64,000 nucleotides of DNA, from positions 60,644,323 to 60,708,322 of the forward strand of contig OY735212.1 of assembly GCA_963457665.1 (NCBI GenBank), read 5' to 3'. How positions within the stretch are numbered: position 1 is the first letter of the stretch; every line of letters begins with the position of its first letter. The notes below the pieces were generated by a model that was given only the letters and a program-made list of their open reading frames with translations, was not told where the DNA came from and ran no database searches. This document shows, piece after piece, positions 12,331-25,186 of this stretch. This DNA comes from Thysanoteuthis rhombus. Lineage: Eukaryota > Mollusca > Cephalopoda > Oegopsida > Thysanoteuthidae. The position numbers and the translations under genes were made by a program.

Positions 12331-14477
12331 CAAAATTATAGAAAAAAATCCTGCTCGATGGATATCCTTATTTATGAAGAATGAATAGGGATAATAGTAG
12401 CTCCAATAGAAAGGAGTTGTTGAATTGCACTGAAGCAAGATGAATAAAGATGTTTCCAAACTTGAACTTTTCATAAATAGATATTATTTGTCTGTCATAA
12501 ATATGCTGCTAATATCAGAACACTTGATTCTTCTCTGCTTAACCCACTTCAAGCCATCTACTTTTCAATGTTTTTTTTTTGTTTTTTTTGCCTTTCTTTT
12601 CTAGCTGGCTGCTTTTGAAAGTGAACAATATTTTTCTTAAATTAATATGTCTACTTTCTCATCTGCTCTCTCCCTCCTTATACATTTTCACAGTTTAGAT
12701 GATCATATTTTCTCCAAAATTGGAGTCCATCTTCTAACATTAAAAAAGAATCTAATTTAATTTTTTCATATCATTTTTTTTTTTTTTCGATTTGTTCACT
12801 ACCACCATTTGTTCAATGAATCCCGGAGTTATTTCCCTTTGACTAACCCAGCCTTTGGAATTGAAGTCCAAAATATAAATTTTTTTGGTGGCGGTTTAAA
12901 AGATGATTTTCAGAGGGTGAATGTAAAATATTACATACTGGTATACCTTGATTAGTGCAGTTTATTCATTCCAAAATTTCCCGTACTGTTTAAAACCGCA
13001 CTGTTCAAGGTCTTGAAATATAATGTTTTTTTCTTTTTCAGCTTATACTTGGGTACATGAATTTGCACAACTATACCAAAACATGTACTAATCAAAATAT
13101 CTTTTATTTTCATGTGTTGGAATACTTTCAGTTATCACATATTTATTGACAGGTTTTATTTCCAATGACTTTACTTTCGCATTAAGTATTTGAGATATTT
13201 CATAAGTTTCTCTTTATATTGCTAGCTTTTTTAGTGTTCAAACATGTATTATATTTTAATGGCTCTCAGTATTTATCACATTTTAAAGCGTCTTTATTTA
13301 AGAAAAATGTTTATTCTTTAATTCATTTTTCTAGAATGACTCTTTTAAGTGCAAATATGATAATTACTTGTTGCTTATGCTTTAAAATTTTTACTAGAAG
13401 ATTCATCTTGATAATAAAGAAAAAAGCAAAAGAGACCTTTTAATAGTACAGTGGCTAACATTTTGGTTTTGCAAGTCATTGGTGGGAAATTGATCTTTAC
13501 TTGATGTGTTATGAATCCAACTTTGTATGGGATTTGGTCTGCTTTAAGGGAAATTAACAAAATAAAGCAATATTTGTTGATAATATTTCTATAATGATGA
13601 ATAGAAAAGGCAATAAGTGATATGCTTTCTTGGCACATTGATGAGGATTAAAATCTGTTTCTATTCACTCAGCACTTAAATTCAATTTGTTGTTGAAACA
13701 GAAATCTAATTTTCAAAATTAAAAAGCTGATCATTGAAATCCAAAGTATAACTTTTCATACAAATCAATTTCTAGACTAAAACTTCATGCCATTTTCTGC
13801 TTTTAGTTTTAGGATAAATCTATTGACTGATATGGTTTAGGTATTTTTAAAAACATTCAATTTTCAAATTCATTTCTATTTTCAATTTGATGGATGTCTC
13901 CCTATACTCTCATCAAACTATGGTTAGATTTATAAACTTATTTCTGGCAGTATTCAATTTGCATAAATATCATGTTCATTTAGTGTTTCCCTTATATTTT
14001 TTTAAATGAGAAATATGGAACTAGCTTCTAGGTTTTTAGCTATGGGTTTCAATTTATTTTTTTTCCTCATCTGTAAGTTCAAAGACTGAAAACATTCATT
14101 GATACTGAAATGATTTCATTGCCTCCAAGTATTGTGACTTTGATCATTATTTCATGAACATTTTTGGTAAATTTCTTGAGAATTAGCTTTTCTAAAAAAT
14201 AAATAGCATATTATTTGTTAACTTTAAATTGAATCTGTTTGGTTACCTCCCATTAAATGGGGGATTATAATCATCTCAAATAATTACAAAATCATGAATG
14301 TCAAAATATGTAGAATGTCTGTATATAAGAAAGGATGGTTATTGATGGTTCTAGAAGAGCCTGGTGTCTTCATTCAATGATCAACTTTTGCAACAGAGCT
14401 GAGAAAATAATTTTTTAAAAAAACCCTCTGCTTCTGTGTATATGTATATAAATTTAGATATGTTTGCTCAATCTCAG
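12331..14477. other. AT-rich noncoding stretch
   Basis: Contains a pogo/Tigger-like terminus fragment (listed separately) and, at 12828-12841, the motif GTTATTTCCCTTTG. Otherwise nothing recognised. Confidence 0.5.
12947..13020 (+). mobile_element. Pogo/Tigger-like terminus fragment
   Basis: After a TA, the segment CTGGTATACCTTGATTAGTG, followed by a TTTATTCATTCC-like string, resembles the CAGTGATACCTTG... ends of Tigger-type elements. No partner terminus was found, so this is a fragment at best. Confidence 0.3.
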
Positions 14478-14564
14478 CCTATTTGTCTTGTCTTCATTTA
14501 TTGATGGCAATGCTGATGCCTTGAACTTTCACTCAATGAGAATTTGGCAGTTGCAGCTCCGCAG
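14478..14564 (+). CDS. Weak candidate exon
   Basis: An 87-nt segment lies between CTCAG (ends 14477) and a GTTAGA donor-like site. The frame with one leading base is open, reading LFVLSSFIDGNADALNFHSM and onward to WQLQLR. It is GC-richer than its flanks and the translation has mixed composition. The acceptor has little pyrimidine tract and the donor is non-consensus. Phase (1 leading, 2 trailing bases) does not join directly to the 1976-2044 candidate. Confidence 0.2.
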
Positions 14565-16207
14565 GTTAGATTCTTGCTTCTTTTCAAGTCTGCAACCAGT
14601 CAGGCCAAAGAGAATGACTTTCCCTTTGTTCCCCGCCTCCCATTCTGACTCTAGTTATGAGAAGGGGTTGGTATGTGTGTGTATGTACAAACATTTTTAT
14701 CATTTGTATGTATATACATACACGTTCATATAATGCATACTTTTGTTACCAGATGGCATTCATTCATTTATTCTCCTTCTGATTTGAAAGAGTTAATCCT
14801 CTAATCTATATCTAAATGTTTAAAGAGGATCTGTAGTGTATATTAAGCTAAGCATGTGTATCTATTGTTTTGACATTTCTTCTACTTGGATGTTTTAGTA
14901 TATCTATGTAGATAGAATATGTTGTCTGTAGTGATTATCCACCACCTGCAAACTAACTGGTCTAATCTAATCAATCTTATCTAATTGAACTAATTAAGTG
15001 GTACTGCTCCCATTTCAGCCTCTCACTCATTCATGTAAATAAATCAAATTTAACTACATATTAGCTATGTGTTAATGAATTGTGTAGGTTCCAAGTTAAT
15101 TCACACCCTGTCAAACCAACCATTTCTTTCTTGTTATAGTCCCTTTCTCACTCATTCAAAGGAAATTCAATCAAATTCAATATAAATATGCTCTTTTCAG
15201 TCACTTGACTAAGACTGAAATTAAAGATGAAAAATTCCAAGTCTTTTTGTTAAATTCCATAACTGTTTTGGAAAGGTTGTTGTTACAGACACATGTGCAA
15301 GAATAAAATGAATTATGTTATTCTCATATAAGTCAACTCATTTGTACAAAACATGTTTTCTGAAATTGTCATTTACTCAGATTCTAAAAGTCAGTATGGA
15401 AGAATCTTCATGTGCATGTTTGATCACCCTTCAGTTCAAAAGCCTTCAGAGATTTTCATGCAACTTTTGAATACAGCCTGTTCGTCACTTCATTTATATA
15501 AATAAGCGTTATTGAAACCATTAAACTATCCAGGGAAGTGTTGAGGTGAATACAATATCAGTAAAACAAACATTTAAAACAAAAATTCTCAATTCAAATT
15601 ACTGTATTTGATTTGTTTTTCAGGAGATGAAGATCCCATACGAGCCTTTTTTTTTCTTTTATTTCAGCTTATGTATTTGATATCTTATTTATTTATTTGT
15701 CTCTTTGTAAAACAGCATTATTACATTCTTACTAATTTCTTCATTACAGATCTCTATGCAATATCATCTGATCGCACAATGTGATACAAAGCAATCAATA
15801 AATGTTAGAACCTGGTACAAGAGGCCATCAAATAGGCCTTATCCGAGAATACTATTATCATTAATATTAATGTTGATGTTGTATTATGTGTACACACCTA
15901 AAATGTTTCCTGTAAAAAGTTTGTTTGATTTATAAAGTAAAAATGAAAGACTTATATTTTTTTTTCTGGTTGTTCTCAAGATTAACTTCATTGAAAAACA
16001 TGGTTAGCATTTTGTTCCACTTCTTTTCTGCCATCTTTCAGGTTGATAGAATTGATCTAATTATCATATTTTATGTTCTCTACTTCTGAAAAATACATTG
16101 GATTCATTTCTCTTTATTACAATATATTGTTTATTAGTGTTTATACTCTTTATGAAAAAACTTACAAGTAGGATATTCATGCTTGGAATTTTTGGTGCAA
16201 ATTTAGT
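14565..16207. other. AT-rich noncoding stretch
   Basis: No recognised gene. At 15624 a good TTTTTCAG acceptor-like site precedes a 54-codon T-rich frame with AATAAA at 15797. I do not accept it as an exon because its translation is low-complexity. Confidence 0.5.
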
Positions 16208-16482
16208 GTGTGTGTGTGTGTGTGTGTGTAGATGCTCCTGGTGACAATATTAGGACTACAACTTTGAAAATTTGCACAAGTACTCCACTAGGCACCATCC
16301 AAAAAACATTTCTTTTGTTTGTTTGTTTTTTATATACTGTCTAAGGTCTCAATGGTCATTTTGGATAAATAATGCCCATCTTCTGCAGGTATATATATAT
16401 ATATTTTTTTTTCCCGTATAAAAGATCTCTTTTTCGGGTACATGTGCTGGCTATGATGATTCATTTATGCGAGTTACAGATA
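16208..16482 (-). mobile_element. Inverted-repeat family 1, copy b (left-truncated)
   Basis: A (GT)n tract at 16208-16230 is followed by a block similar to copy a (GGACTACAACTTTGAAAATT, then ACTAGGCAC). The right end is the complement of ATGAATCATCATAGCC with the shared GCGAGTTACAGAT tail. The left inverted repeat is not visible. The GT run sits where copies a, c and d carry GT/AC/AG-rich DNA, so the microsatellite grew inside the element. Confidence 0.65.
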
Positions 16483-17089
16483 TCATATCTTTTGTCAATC
16501 ATACTCATAGCAGAAGTTCATTTGTTTACGATTCTGTATTAGTAATAATTCATTTCTCACAATTTCAATTAATGAATATCTTACCATTACTAAGATATTT
16601 ATATAATTTCATATGACTCGTTTTTTTAGCATTATATTCAGATCCTGTTGATTAAGAGAATAATATTTAATGTTGTGGAAGCAGCTTCATGTAATGACTG
16701 ACCTGTGTGTGTAAGTAGGTATAGAGATCTTGTATTGGGTCATCACCCTTTTGATGAAGATTCTCTCATACTAGATTGATTTTGCATAATATTCCTAGAA
16801 ACAAAGTAGGCAACAATACTGACCATACTATTCATTTCCCTTTAGATTGTTTATTTTAGGGAATTTTCAGAGATATTGGGATTGTTCGAAAATGCAACTT
16901 GTAATAAACTAAGAATCCCCACTTGAATGTTTTCCTGGAAAATAGACCCCATTAGAAGGGGTAGCAAGTAGATTTGTCTTGCAGAAGCTACGTGTTTGAT
17001 GAGTATTTGTATCTACTTGGTCCAGTTTATTTTTTCAGTTTTACTCTAACATATTGTGGAGTATTTCTGAAGATTTGATGAAACAAACA
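16483..17089. other. AT-rich noncoding stretch
   Basis: Nothing recognised. Confidence 0.5.
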
Positions 17090-17300
17090 TAGTAGAAGCA
17101 ATATGTTTTGATAGGACGTGTTTTCTGCTATGGCCTAGTCAGCTTCATTTTCTTCCATTGTTTATTCTATTTACATTGTCTAGGCCAAATAATCAACCAT
17201 GTAATGACGGGTGATTATTTCAAATAACACTTTCAATTTGATATAATGTAATTTATGATATCCATTTCCTATAATATATATATTTATATATAACCAATTG
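17090..17300 (+). mobile_element. SINE copy (tRNA-derived family)
   Basis: From about 17150 the sequence TTGTTTATTCTATTTACATT, then GTCTAGGCC, 'ATCAACCATGTAATGACGG' and 'GATTATTTCAAATAACACTTTC', matches the body of the SINE on the minus strand at 43.96-44.14 kb. It ends in a TA-rich tail (17272-17293). The tRNA-like head is too decayed here to show clear A and B boxes. Confidence 0.55.
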
Positions 17301-20300
17301 AGAATAGGTCTGGTTTGTCACTCGATAAAAATCGTCACATGACCAACATCTTTTGGCAGCATGCTGTGTTTGGAGTGGGGTTGATCAATTTAGAAATTGA
17401 TTAAAGTGCTGATCAGTGAATAAGTTACTTTTTGCTTTTCGTAGAGCAGTGATCACTTTTTCTAAAAACCAAGTAAACATTAAGGAATCAATTTACGTAA
17501 ACATGTAAATTGAATCCTCCACTAAAAACCTATTTAGGGGTGGGGTGAGAAAAAAAAAGATTTTTCTAGACATAATGAGAATTGGAATTTTCAGCCTTCT
17601 AGCCCCATTTGTGCAGCCTGTACACTTGATACATTCATAGCTAGACTAACAGAAAAACTGAAGAAACTTATGTTGACAGTGTTAGTGTCAGATTCTCATA
17701 AAACAATAATTGAATGAAATAGTTCTCAAAATAAGATTCCTTTTTTATTTCATTTCAAAAATGGACATTTTTTTCTTTTGAAAAATTAAACAAACAATTA
17801 TACTTTTCACTTTGAATTTTATTGCTTTCTAAAGAAATTTTCCTTTTAAACACATGAAACTGAAATTTAGATTTAAATATTTCTATTGACTCTCAACTTG
17901 AATCTGGGGGTCTGCTTCTAAAAATATGTAAACAAAACCTTTTCGCAAGGAACCAGTCTGTGTATTTTTGCAATATTGTATTTTTCACTTTTATTCATCT
18001 ATCCCATAAAGAACTGCTTGCATATTTTGGTAGTTTGAATACTGAAGTATAAAAATCATTTAAGAAGTTACCTTTGAAAAAAAAACTTGAAACTTTGAAA
18101 TGAAATTTGTCCTTGTATAAAAAAAAATACATTAAATTCTTCCTGATGTATTTGTATTTACCCTATGTTTGATATAATTTTTATCTGATTCAGATCTATA
18201 TTTGACAGGGGGGACATTTATGGATTTTCACTCACAAATCAAACAAATCCTTTATATAATTTGCAAGCTCTCAGTCTGTCTGTAACAAGCAACAGAAAGA
18301 CAGGAAGGGGATATTGTGTTTGCACAATGGGGTGTGTGTATACGTGTGACTGCTGATAATATAACTACAATTAATGCTACTGTTGTTGATGTATCAATTT
18401 TGTTTTGTTTTTTTTTACCCCAAATTGATTGAATAGTTTTCATTAGAAACAGGTACCTTGCATTACCCTTTCAAATTACTGTGTAAATGTACTGATAGCT
18501 TTCAGTATACCACTAGCAATGCAATGGGCTTTTACTTGTTATAAATAAAATTAACATTGAATACATAGTTCAGACAGATCTATTTGAATGTTTGCCCATT
18601 TTTAAACACATTCTATTTAGATAGGAAAATTATTGAAAATCTCGATACTTTGAAGTTGATATTTTATTTTTGGATCTAAAATGCCAGATGATATATACTA
18701 AAGAATTTAAGCTTGAATCAGATTATAAAAATCCATCCTTATACATCTGATAAGATTAGGAAAATAAGAAGTTAGTTTATCAATTACAAACAATATATTT
18801 TACTATAAGCATGATAAAATTTAGATGTAGGTATTTCTTTCATTTCTTTCTTCATATCTATTTTTTAATTACATTTTTAATATCTAGCATTCATATGCAT
18901 TTTATCACAGTACAATAGCAATTTTTTCAGGTAGAAAATTTGCAAGACCAACTATGTTTAATGAATGAAATCTATAACGTCATTAGAGAAAAAAAATAAT
19001 CTTGTTCATTTCGTTGCCACCATTGCTGACATTATTTTGTGATAAGTTCGTCTTAATTTAATAATGATATCGGCTGAAATTTATTGGCAGAATCATGGTT
19101 CAACATTCAAATAGATTTAAAATGTTGCACTATTGCATAGCCTTATTCTAAATGTCAGTCTTCTTGACATAAGGTAGGTAGTGAAAGCATCAACATTTTT
19201 TCAAACATTAATAGGATAACTATAATCTCCTTACCAATTGTTGTCCAATGACTGTATTCATCAGATAATGGGATTTACATAATCAGTAGAATTAGTATGC
19301 TGTGATGAATTTGTGTCATTGATGAACTCAGAACAATGTAGCTATGTTATCATAATCTCTGACTTCATTAGAGAATAATTTACAATCTTGATATGGACTA
19401 TATGTATAATATATATGTATTTACATCTATATAATATACTTTTTCAGGTAAGATTGAATGCTATCAATTATTTTGTCTTCATATTTTTGGTATTTTGAGA
19501 GCATTCATGGATACCGATGAAATTTAAGCTAAAAGCCCTGCTCCATTTTTTTTTTTTTTTTACAGAATGGCTTCTGATAAATATGTCAATATTATCAATT
19601 TTTAAAATCTCAAATATCTTATTTTAGAATATTCTGAATTGCAAATTTACTTTGTTATTATTACACTTGAAAAAAAAATATTGTCAGAAAATATGGTTTT
19701 AATCAGCTTTTACTATCTTTAGCATGAAATTCAACCTAAAGTTCTTTATGTCTATTGAAAAAACTAAAAGTTCTAACAATACCTTGTTTATTAGCCAAAT
19801 TGAAGATCACTCACACAATTTAGCTAACTCACACACATACATTCATGCATAATGTATTTTTTTATTTGGTAAAGATATTGTTGAAAATTAGTAACAAATT
19901 ACATTTTTGATATTTACAATGAAATCCTTGAAATTAGAATACATTCAGAGCTTAGAACTGATGAATGAGCATTAAGTATTAAATATCATATTCAAAATTC
20001 TCAAATACATACTAGCATCAGCTGAATCACTAGGAAGATTACTTTAAAATTAACTCTTTAGTCAGATTTACTGGGTTTTTTTTTCTTTTTCATCGGTAAA
20101 TAGATATTGTTCTTTTTTTTTTTTTTTTTTCAATTGAAAATTTTTCTTCATCTCTCTAAATGTACATCGCTTTCAGTCTAAATCTCTGAATGTAACTAAG
20201 TTCTGCTGAAATCATCCAATCAGTGAGATTTTTTATTGAAAATTAGATTTTATGTATAATTTTATAAGTAGTGCACATTCTTGTATCAAGTATGTTTTGT

Positions 20301-20635
20301 TTTCTTTTTTTTTCTCTCCTTGATCAGATTTTAGGAGTCTTTCAATTAATCCACCTCTGAACCATGTGCAGCCATTTACACTTCAGATTATCTGGAATCT
20401 CATTTCATACCATGTGTTTGCTTTGAAAATATTATAGAGTAGAATTATTCAAGCAGCATTCAATCTGCCATTGCATTCTCATACATTTGCAAAAAATGAC
20501 ACATTGAAGATCAGTTATTATTTATGAACGGCACGGTCGTAAAACATAAGCATCATTTGAAAAATAAATGTGTTTTATTAAATTGAAAATCCAATTCTTG
20601 ATTTTAATTTTTCATCTTATAAAAACCTTATAGAC

Positions 20636-20638
<3 letters not shown>
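17301..20638. other. AT-rich noncoding stretch
   Basis: No gene or repeat family recognised. Poly-T/poly-A runs and short TA runs only. Confidence 0.5.

Positions 20639-20704
<66 letters not shown>
20639..20704. repeat. (TA)n microsatellite
   Basis: About 32 uninterrupted TA units. Confidence 0.95.
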
Positions 20705-20707
<3 letters not shown>

Positions 20708-22929
20708 TCAGTAATAAGATAAAAAGATTTAAATCCAGAATTTAATTTTCAATTCAATTGAACATGTTGATCTTTTAAATGGCACTTATTATGTTTTAGA
20801 TCAATTCTTTTCATTTATTCTTTCTTCTGTCTTACATTAAAAGTTATGTCTATGTAAATTATAGCATTCTCTTTTGGTAGAAGATAGTGAATATACATTT
20901 ATTATAAAGCAAGCTCTCTCCACTTCTTTTTTAAAGATAATGGGGAACAGGGGCTTAAAAATGATTGCTACAAAATTATCTACGCAAAACATTTGTTCAT
21001 CAGATAATGATGAAGCGTTAAGGAAGAGAGAAAAGGCATGATATATTTAAATACACAAAGTTTATAACTGAATAGCTTCAGACATTTTAGACATAATTCA
21101 TACGTGAAGGAGACTTCATCAGGCTATTTATTTTTTTCTAAAGATAGAATTGTGTATGAATATTCTAAAAGTTTCCATAATCAATAATAAACTATTCAAC
21201 TAAAATGTTTTGAGTGAAATAAACTATTCAATGTCATTAAGTTAGTGATACTAATTTTCCATTATTGATTATGTAATCCAATTGATTAGCAAACTACTTG
21301 CTATTGGCTGAAGACTCAGGTATTATAGTTGCTGCAATCATGTTGAAGTGTTTGGCTATTACTTTAATATTTTCTCTAATATATTTTTTACACATATATA
21401 TACACACACACATCTTAGGATTTACTATTTTTCATGCTATGATATAAATTTAATGAATTTTACAGAAACTCATTGAACTCATTATTTTGTAAAGTTGGAA
21501 ATTTTTGTAAATTTTAAAGTTGTTCTACAGAATGAATATTTTTTTCAAAAATCTAATTTTAAATGCATCAAAAAAATAATATAGTAAACCATTGCTGTAA
21601 TGAACTAATGGCGGGGTCGTCAGCTGAAAGTTTGTTATACCTGATGGTTGCCCTCATTTAGTAAATGAGTGGTAAGTTTGAAGGTTCACTGAATTTAACC
21701 AACATCATTTGGTAAATCTAGAGGAAGTTTCCCCCTCATTCTATTTTAAATCTTACTTTTATTTGTTCGTTGCATTTATCGAACCTTTTGATAAATGAGA
21801 AAGTTTGGTACTTTCCGATTTCATAGGTTGGGACACCAAAAAAAATCCCTTCTGAAGTATCATATCAGTGTTACTTGAAGCAATAACTGTGCTGAAGAAT
21901 TCTATCATACTAAAATAATGTTACATTTTCCCAATATTGATTTTAATTTCAAAATTTTTTCTTTTTAAATTTAGATTTGCTTAAATCCATCCAAATATTA
22001 TCTGAAACAGTGGCAAAGAATTCTTGTCATATCAAAATCATGACAGCATTCTTGGTTTTAAATTTAACCCTAATTTCATGATTTTCTCTAAAATTTTCAA
22101 TTGATTCAAGTTTGTTTTGAGTTTTAATTAATTGTGCAGAATTTCAATTTACAAAAAAAGGTGTAATTTCTAATCATTGCTCCCACATAACATACCCTAG
22201 CATTTTGAAATTTGAAGTTTGAATTTAGAATTTAATCTAATTTACCTGAAAATATTATCTACTCCAGTTGTAAAAATCATAAGTACCTTGACTTATTTTA
22301 TCACCATTAATTTTCTCGTTACTATTTATCTTCATCTTAATATTCTACTCAATATTTATTTGCTATTTCATTTCAAATTTTTGCAACATGGATTTAGATT
22401 AAATTGTCAAAAAGTATTGCACATACATTACAGCTATTGACTTTCTACATCTTAAATCTGTTATGATATTAAATTTAAAAAATTTAAATGATCATTGTGT
22501 AAAAGAGACTAGTTTTTTGATAAAAGTAAATTATTGTTTGTTTTGTAAATCTGGAGTCAGTTCGAATGAATCCACAAGTTTGTTGAAGCTGAAATTCATC
22601 ATATTGAGGTTTATTAAAGCGAGGCCTTACTTTTATACTTGTTAATTGTTCTGTTGTTCAGATTTGTTTTCTATGAAAAAATCTAAACAATAATGTAGGC
22701 TCTTATTGATAATTCTGATCTCTTTCCTTGAAAAAAATGTTCATTTTGAGTCTGTTAGCTCACTTATTAGCAAATTTCATTGTTGACTGGTACTTAGAAC
22801 CTACAAAAAAATCTTAAATTTTCACCAGGAAAACCCAGTTTGAATCACTAGAGTAAATAGGATCTATCTTTCAATTATTCTACTTTCAAAATTAAGAATG
22901 TTTATTTTTTTGTTATCAACCTTATGTAG
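20705..22929. other. AT-rich noncoding stretch
   Basis: No gene recognised. At 21060-21135 the complement reads CCTGATGAAGTCTCCTTCAC, an isolated CUGAUGA-stem string like retroelement ends, too weak to list. At 21590 TAGTAAACCATTGCTGTAATG resembles a DNA-transposon terminus, but no partner was found. Confidence 0.5.
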
Positions 22930-22937
22930 ATTTGTGA

Positions 22938-23117
22938 TGCAAAGAACTGAGATGCTATGCTCTGTCTCATGGATTTCTTGGAGTACAGCCGTCCGTTGAC
23001 CTGGAACACTTTGACAGGGAGTACTGCAGATTTCCTGTCATCAGTATTCAAACCTGTATGTATGACATGCACACTAGTTGTAGACTTTTGTACGATTTAA
23101 TTCTACCTGACCACTGA
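22938..23117 (+). CDS. Candidate exon with 59 open codons (unknown product)
   Basis: A GC-richer patch is open for 59 codons to a TGA at 23115. Part of it reads SHGFLGVQPSVDLEHFDREY, a mixed, protein-like composition. The same frame has a stop at 22935, so a splice site would have to lie between 22937 and about 22945 (CAAAG at 22940-22944). The better-looking acceptor, TTATGTAG ending at 22929, favours a different frame that stops at 22948 and would make this mostly 3' UTR. A possible donor (ACCT/GTATGT) lies at 23056, and AATAAA lies at 23303. No domain recognised. It could be a terminal exon, an internal exon or an old repeat. Confidence 0.3.
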   Translation, partial: CKELRCYALSHGFLGVQPSVDLEHFDREYCRFPVISIQTCMYDMHTSCRLLYDLILPDH

Positions 23118-23302
23118 AAGGTTTATATTCAAACATCTGGTTTCATTTTGAGTTTCTTCTCTATGAGTTTCAGACCATTAGAATATTTTTAACCAGCTCT
23201 ATTGGTAACGCCAAATTTGTTTCCCAGTGCCATTTATAATTGTTTATTCATTAACTCCTTTTTAATTATTCATTGATTTAAATATCTGTATAAATGTATA
23301 TG

Positions 23303-23308
23303 AATAAA
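23303..23308 (+). promoter_or_regulatory. Possible polyadenylation signal
   Basis: AATAAA is followed by a GT/T-rich stretch (23330-23365) as in animal cleavage sites. It is relevant only if the exon at 22938 is real. AATAAA is common by chance in such AT-rich DNA. Confidence 0.25.
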
Positions 23309-23325
23309 ACATTGCACGTTTTTAA

Positions 23326-24756
23326 AAAAAAGCTGTTTTTGTCGTAATGCCAGAAATGTGTGTGTATTGAAAATGATGCATTCAAATTTCATACCATGAT
23401 ACCAGTAGGATAAACCTTATTTATTCTCAACAGTTTTGTTTAATTTTTACTTTTATCAACTTTTGTGATGTTTGTAACCATCATGTAAGCAGAGGCTAGT
23501 TCCCCTAATCATCCTGAGAACATCTGGTGGAGATAAAGTTTGCTCTATGCTTTTTGATTTCTGACTGATGAGTAACGAAAGAAGTAATTGGTCAAAAAAC
23601 ACTATACATTGGAGATGGAAATTGAATTTTTTTATTAAAGTTTTCTTCCTTGATATTCAACTGTTTACCATTTATATGAGGTGTCTGATATGTTGATATT
23701 CAAGTATCTACTATTCACTGATATCAGGTGTGTATGACCAGTTTTGCTTAGAGAAATAATTATAAGTTCTGAAATCTCAATCTTTTTCAAATTCTATGAG
23801 GCTAATTTATACTGATTTGAGCAAATTACCATTTTGATTTTTATTACATTTTTCCACTATAATGCACTCTTAGAACATATACCTCTGTAAACTAAAAACT
23901 GAATGCAAATAAGAATTTAAAAAAAACGTTGCAGAATTTTGAAAGGTACTAATGTAGAGTTACTTCTTTGAAATTCAAATGTACCTTTTTTATTAATCAA
24001 TCATTTTTCAACTCCTTTTCCTGCTAAATATTATAAATATCACTTGATCAAAAACTAATCCCTGGATCCATCCCAAAATTTAATCACTTATTCCATAATA
24101 CATGACCAACCTATTATATTTTATTGACATTTATCAAGAACTTTCCGATATATCCTGTGATTACGATATACTTCTTCCAACTTTGTTGACAGAGGCAAAT
24201 GAATAATTTTAATTCAAAAAATGATATGCTTACTCTTTGGAACATTGTTTTTATTTGTGATAAAACAAAGTAAGAGAAACTTGATACTTAGAAATACAAG
24301 AATTTCCTTTTCATCGTAAAATTCTGAAAAAAAAAGTAAATACTTCTCATTAGAACAAGTTAGGAGTATCATTACTTTGAATAAATTATAGACTCTTGGT
24401 AATAGATGAGTTGTATGGCTGCTAATTCAGCATCTGTATATTACCATTAGAGATCAATGGCTACAGTGAGGTTGGGAAGCAAGAAGTTTGGAGCTGATTA
24501 AAAAATGTTTACGTCATATCTTTAAATCTCGTTAAGCCAAATAAGTTAAATGTCACAGCTTAGGTCTCTGCCGAGATTTGAGATTTATGATTGATTTCCT
24601 CTATGACTCCTGAAACATTTCTATCTGTTTCAGCTGTGAAGTAGAACCATTCAGATTTGGTTGTCTGAAAAATGTTCAACTAAATGTTCATCCGATTCCT
24701 AATTGCCTGGGTGAATAGGAATTGATCAGCTAGATGCAGTTGTTTTTCCTATTATA
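23326..24756. other. AT-rich noncoding stretch
   Basis: Nothing recognised. Confidence 0.5.
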
Positions 24757-25186
24757 ATGGCACCTCTCTTAACGAGGACAGTCCATTCCACAAGACATCT
24801 CATTAGATGAAGATTCATTGAGTGAATAATGATACCTATGGGATTTCAGCAATATGTTTAGAAGTAAAAAAATATTTGACCGTTAAAACCATAATGATAA
24901 CTTTGTAAATCATGTACTAATTTCTTCCTAAAAAAAATGTACAAATACTAATAAACATGTTAATAATGTGATAAATAATCTTATTATAATTGACCAAATT
25001 TCCGTCTGCACCTAGACTAAATATGAATTTTATGATTCAGGATAATTTTATGAAATTTTGTAGTTTTTTTTTTTTTTATCTCACTGACAGGAAGTATTTT
25101 GCTAAGAGATATTTTGGTTAGCTATCAGGACCTCTCGCTAAGTGAAATTTTGTTATGAATGTCCTTCACTATAAGAGGTACCACTG
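24757..25186 (+). mobile_element. MITE family 4, copy a (430 bp)
   Basis: Left end ATGGCACCTCTCTTAACGAG, and complement of right end CAGTGGTACCTCTTATAGTG, each next to TA (24755-24756 and 25187-25188). Subterminal CATCTCATTAGATGAAGATT and an ATACCTATGGGATTTCAG-like string are shared with the copy at 31.2 kb. There is no transposase frame. The CAGTGGTACCTC ends and TA duplication suit the Tc1/mariner/pogo superfamily. Confidence 0.75.

Noticed and set aside
15624..15802. Apparent terminal exon with TTTTTCAG acceptor and nearby AATAAA
   Set aside because: The translated sequence is mostly F/L/Y/I from T-runs, and AATAAA is frequent by chance here.
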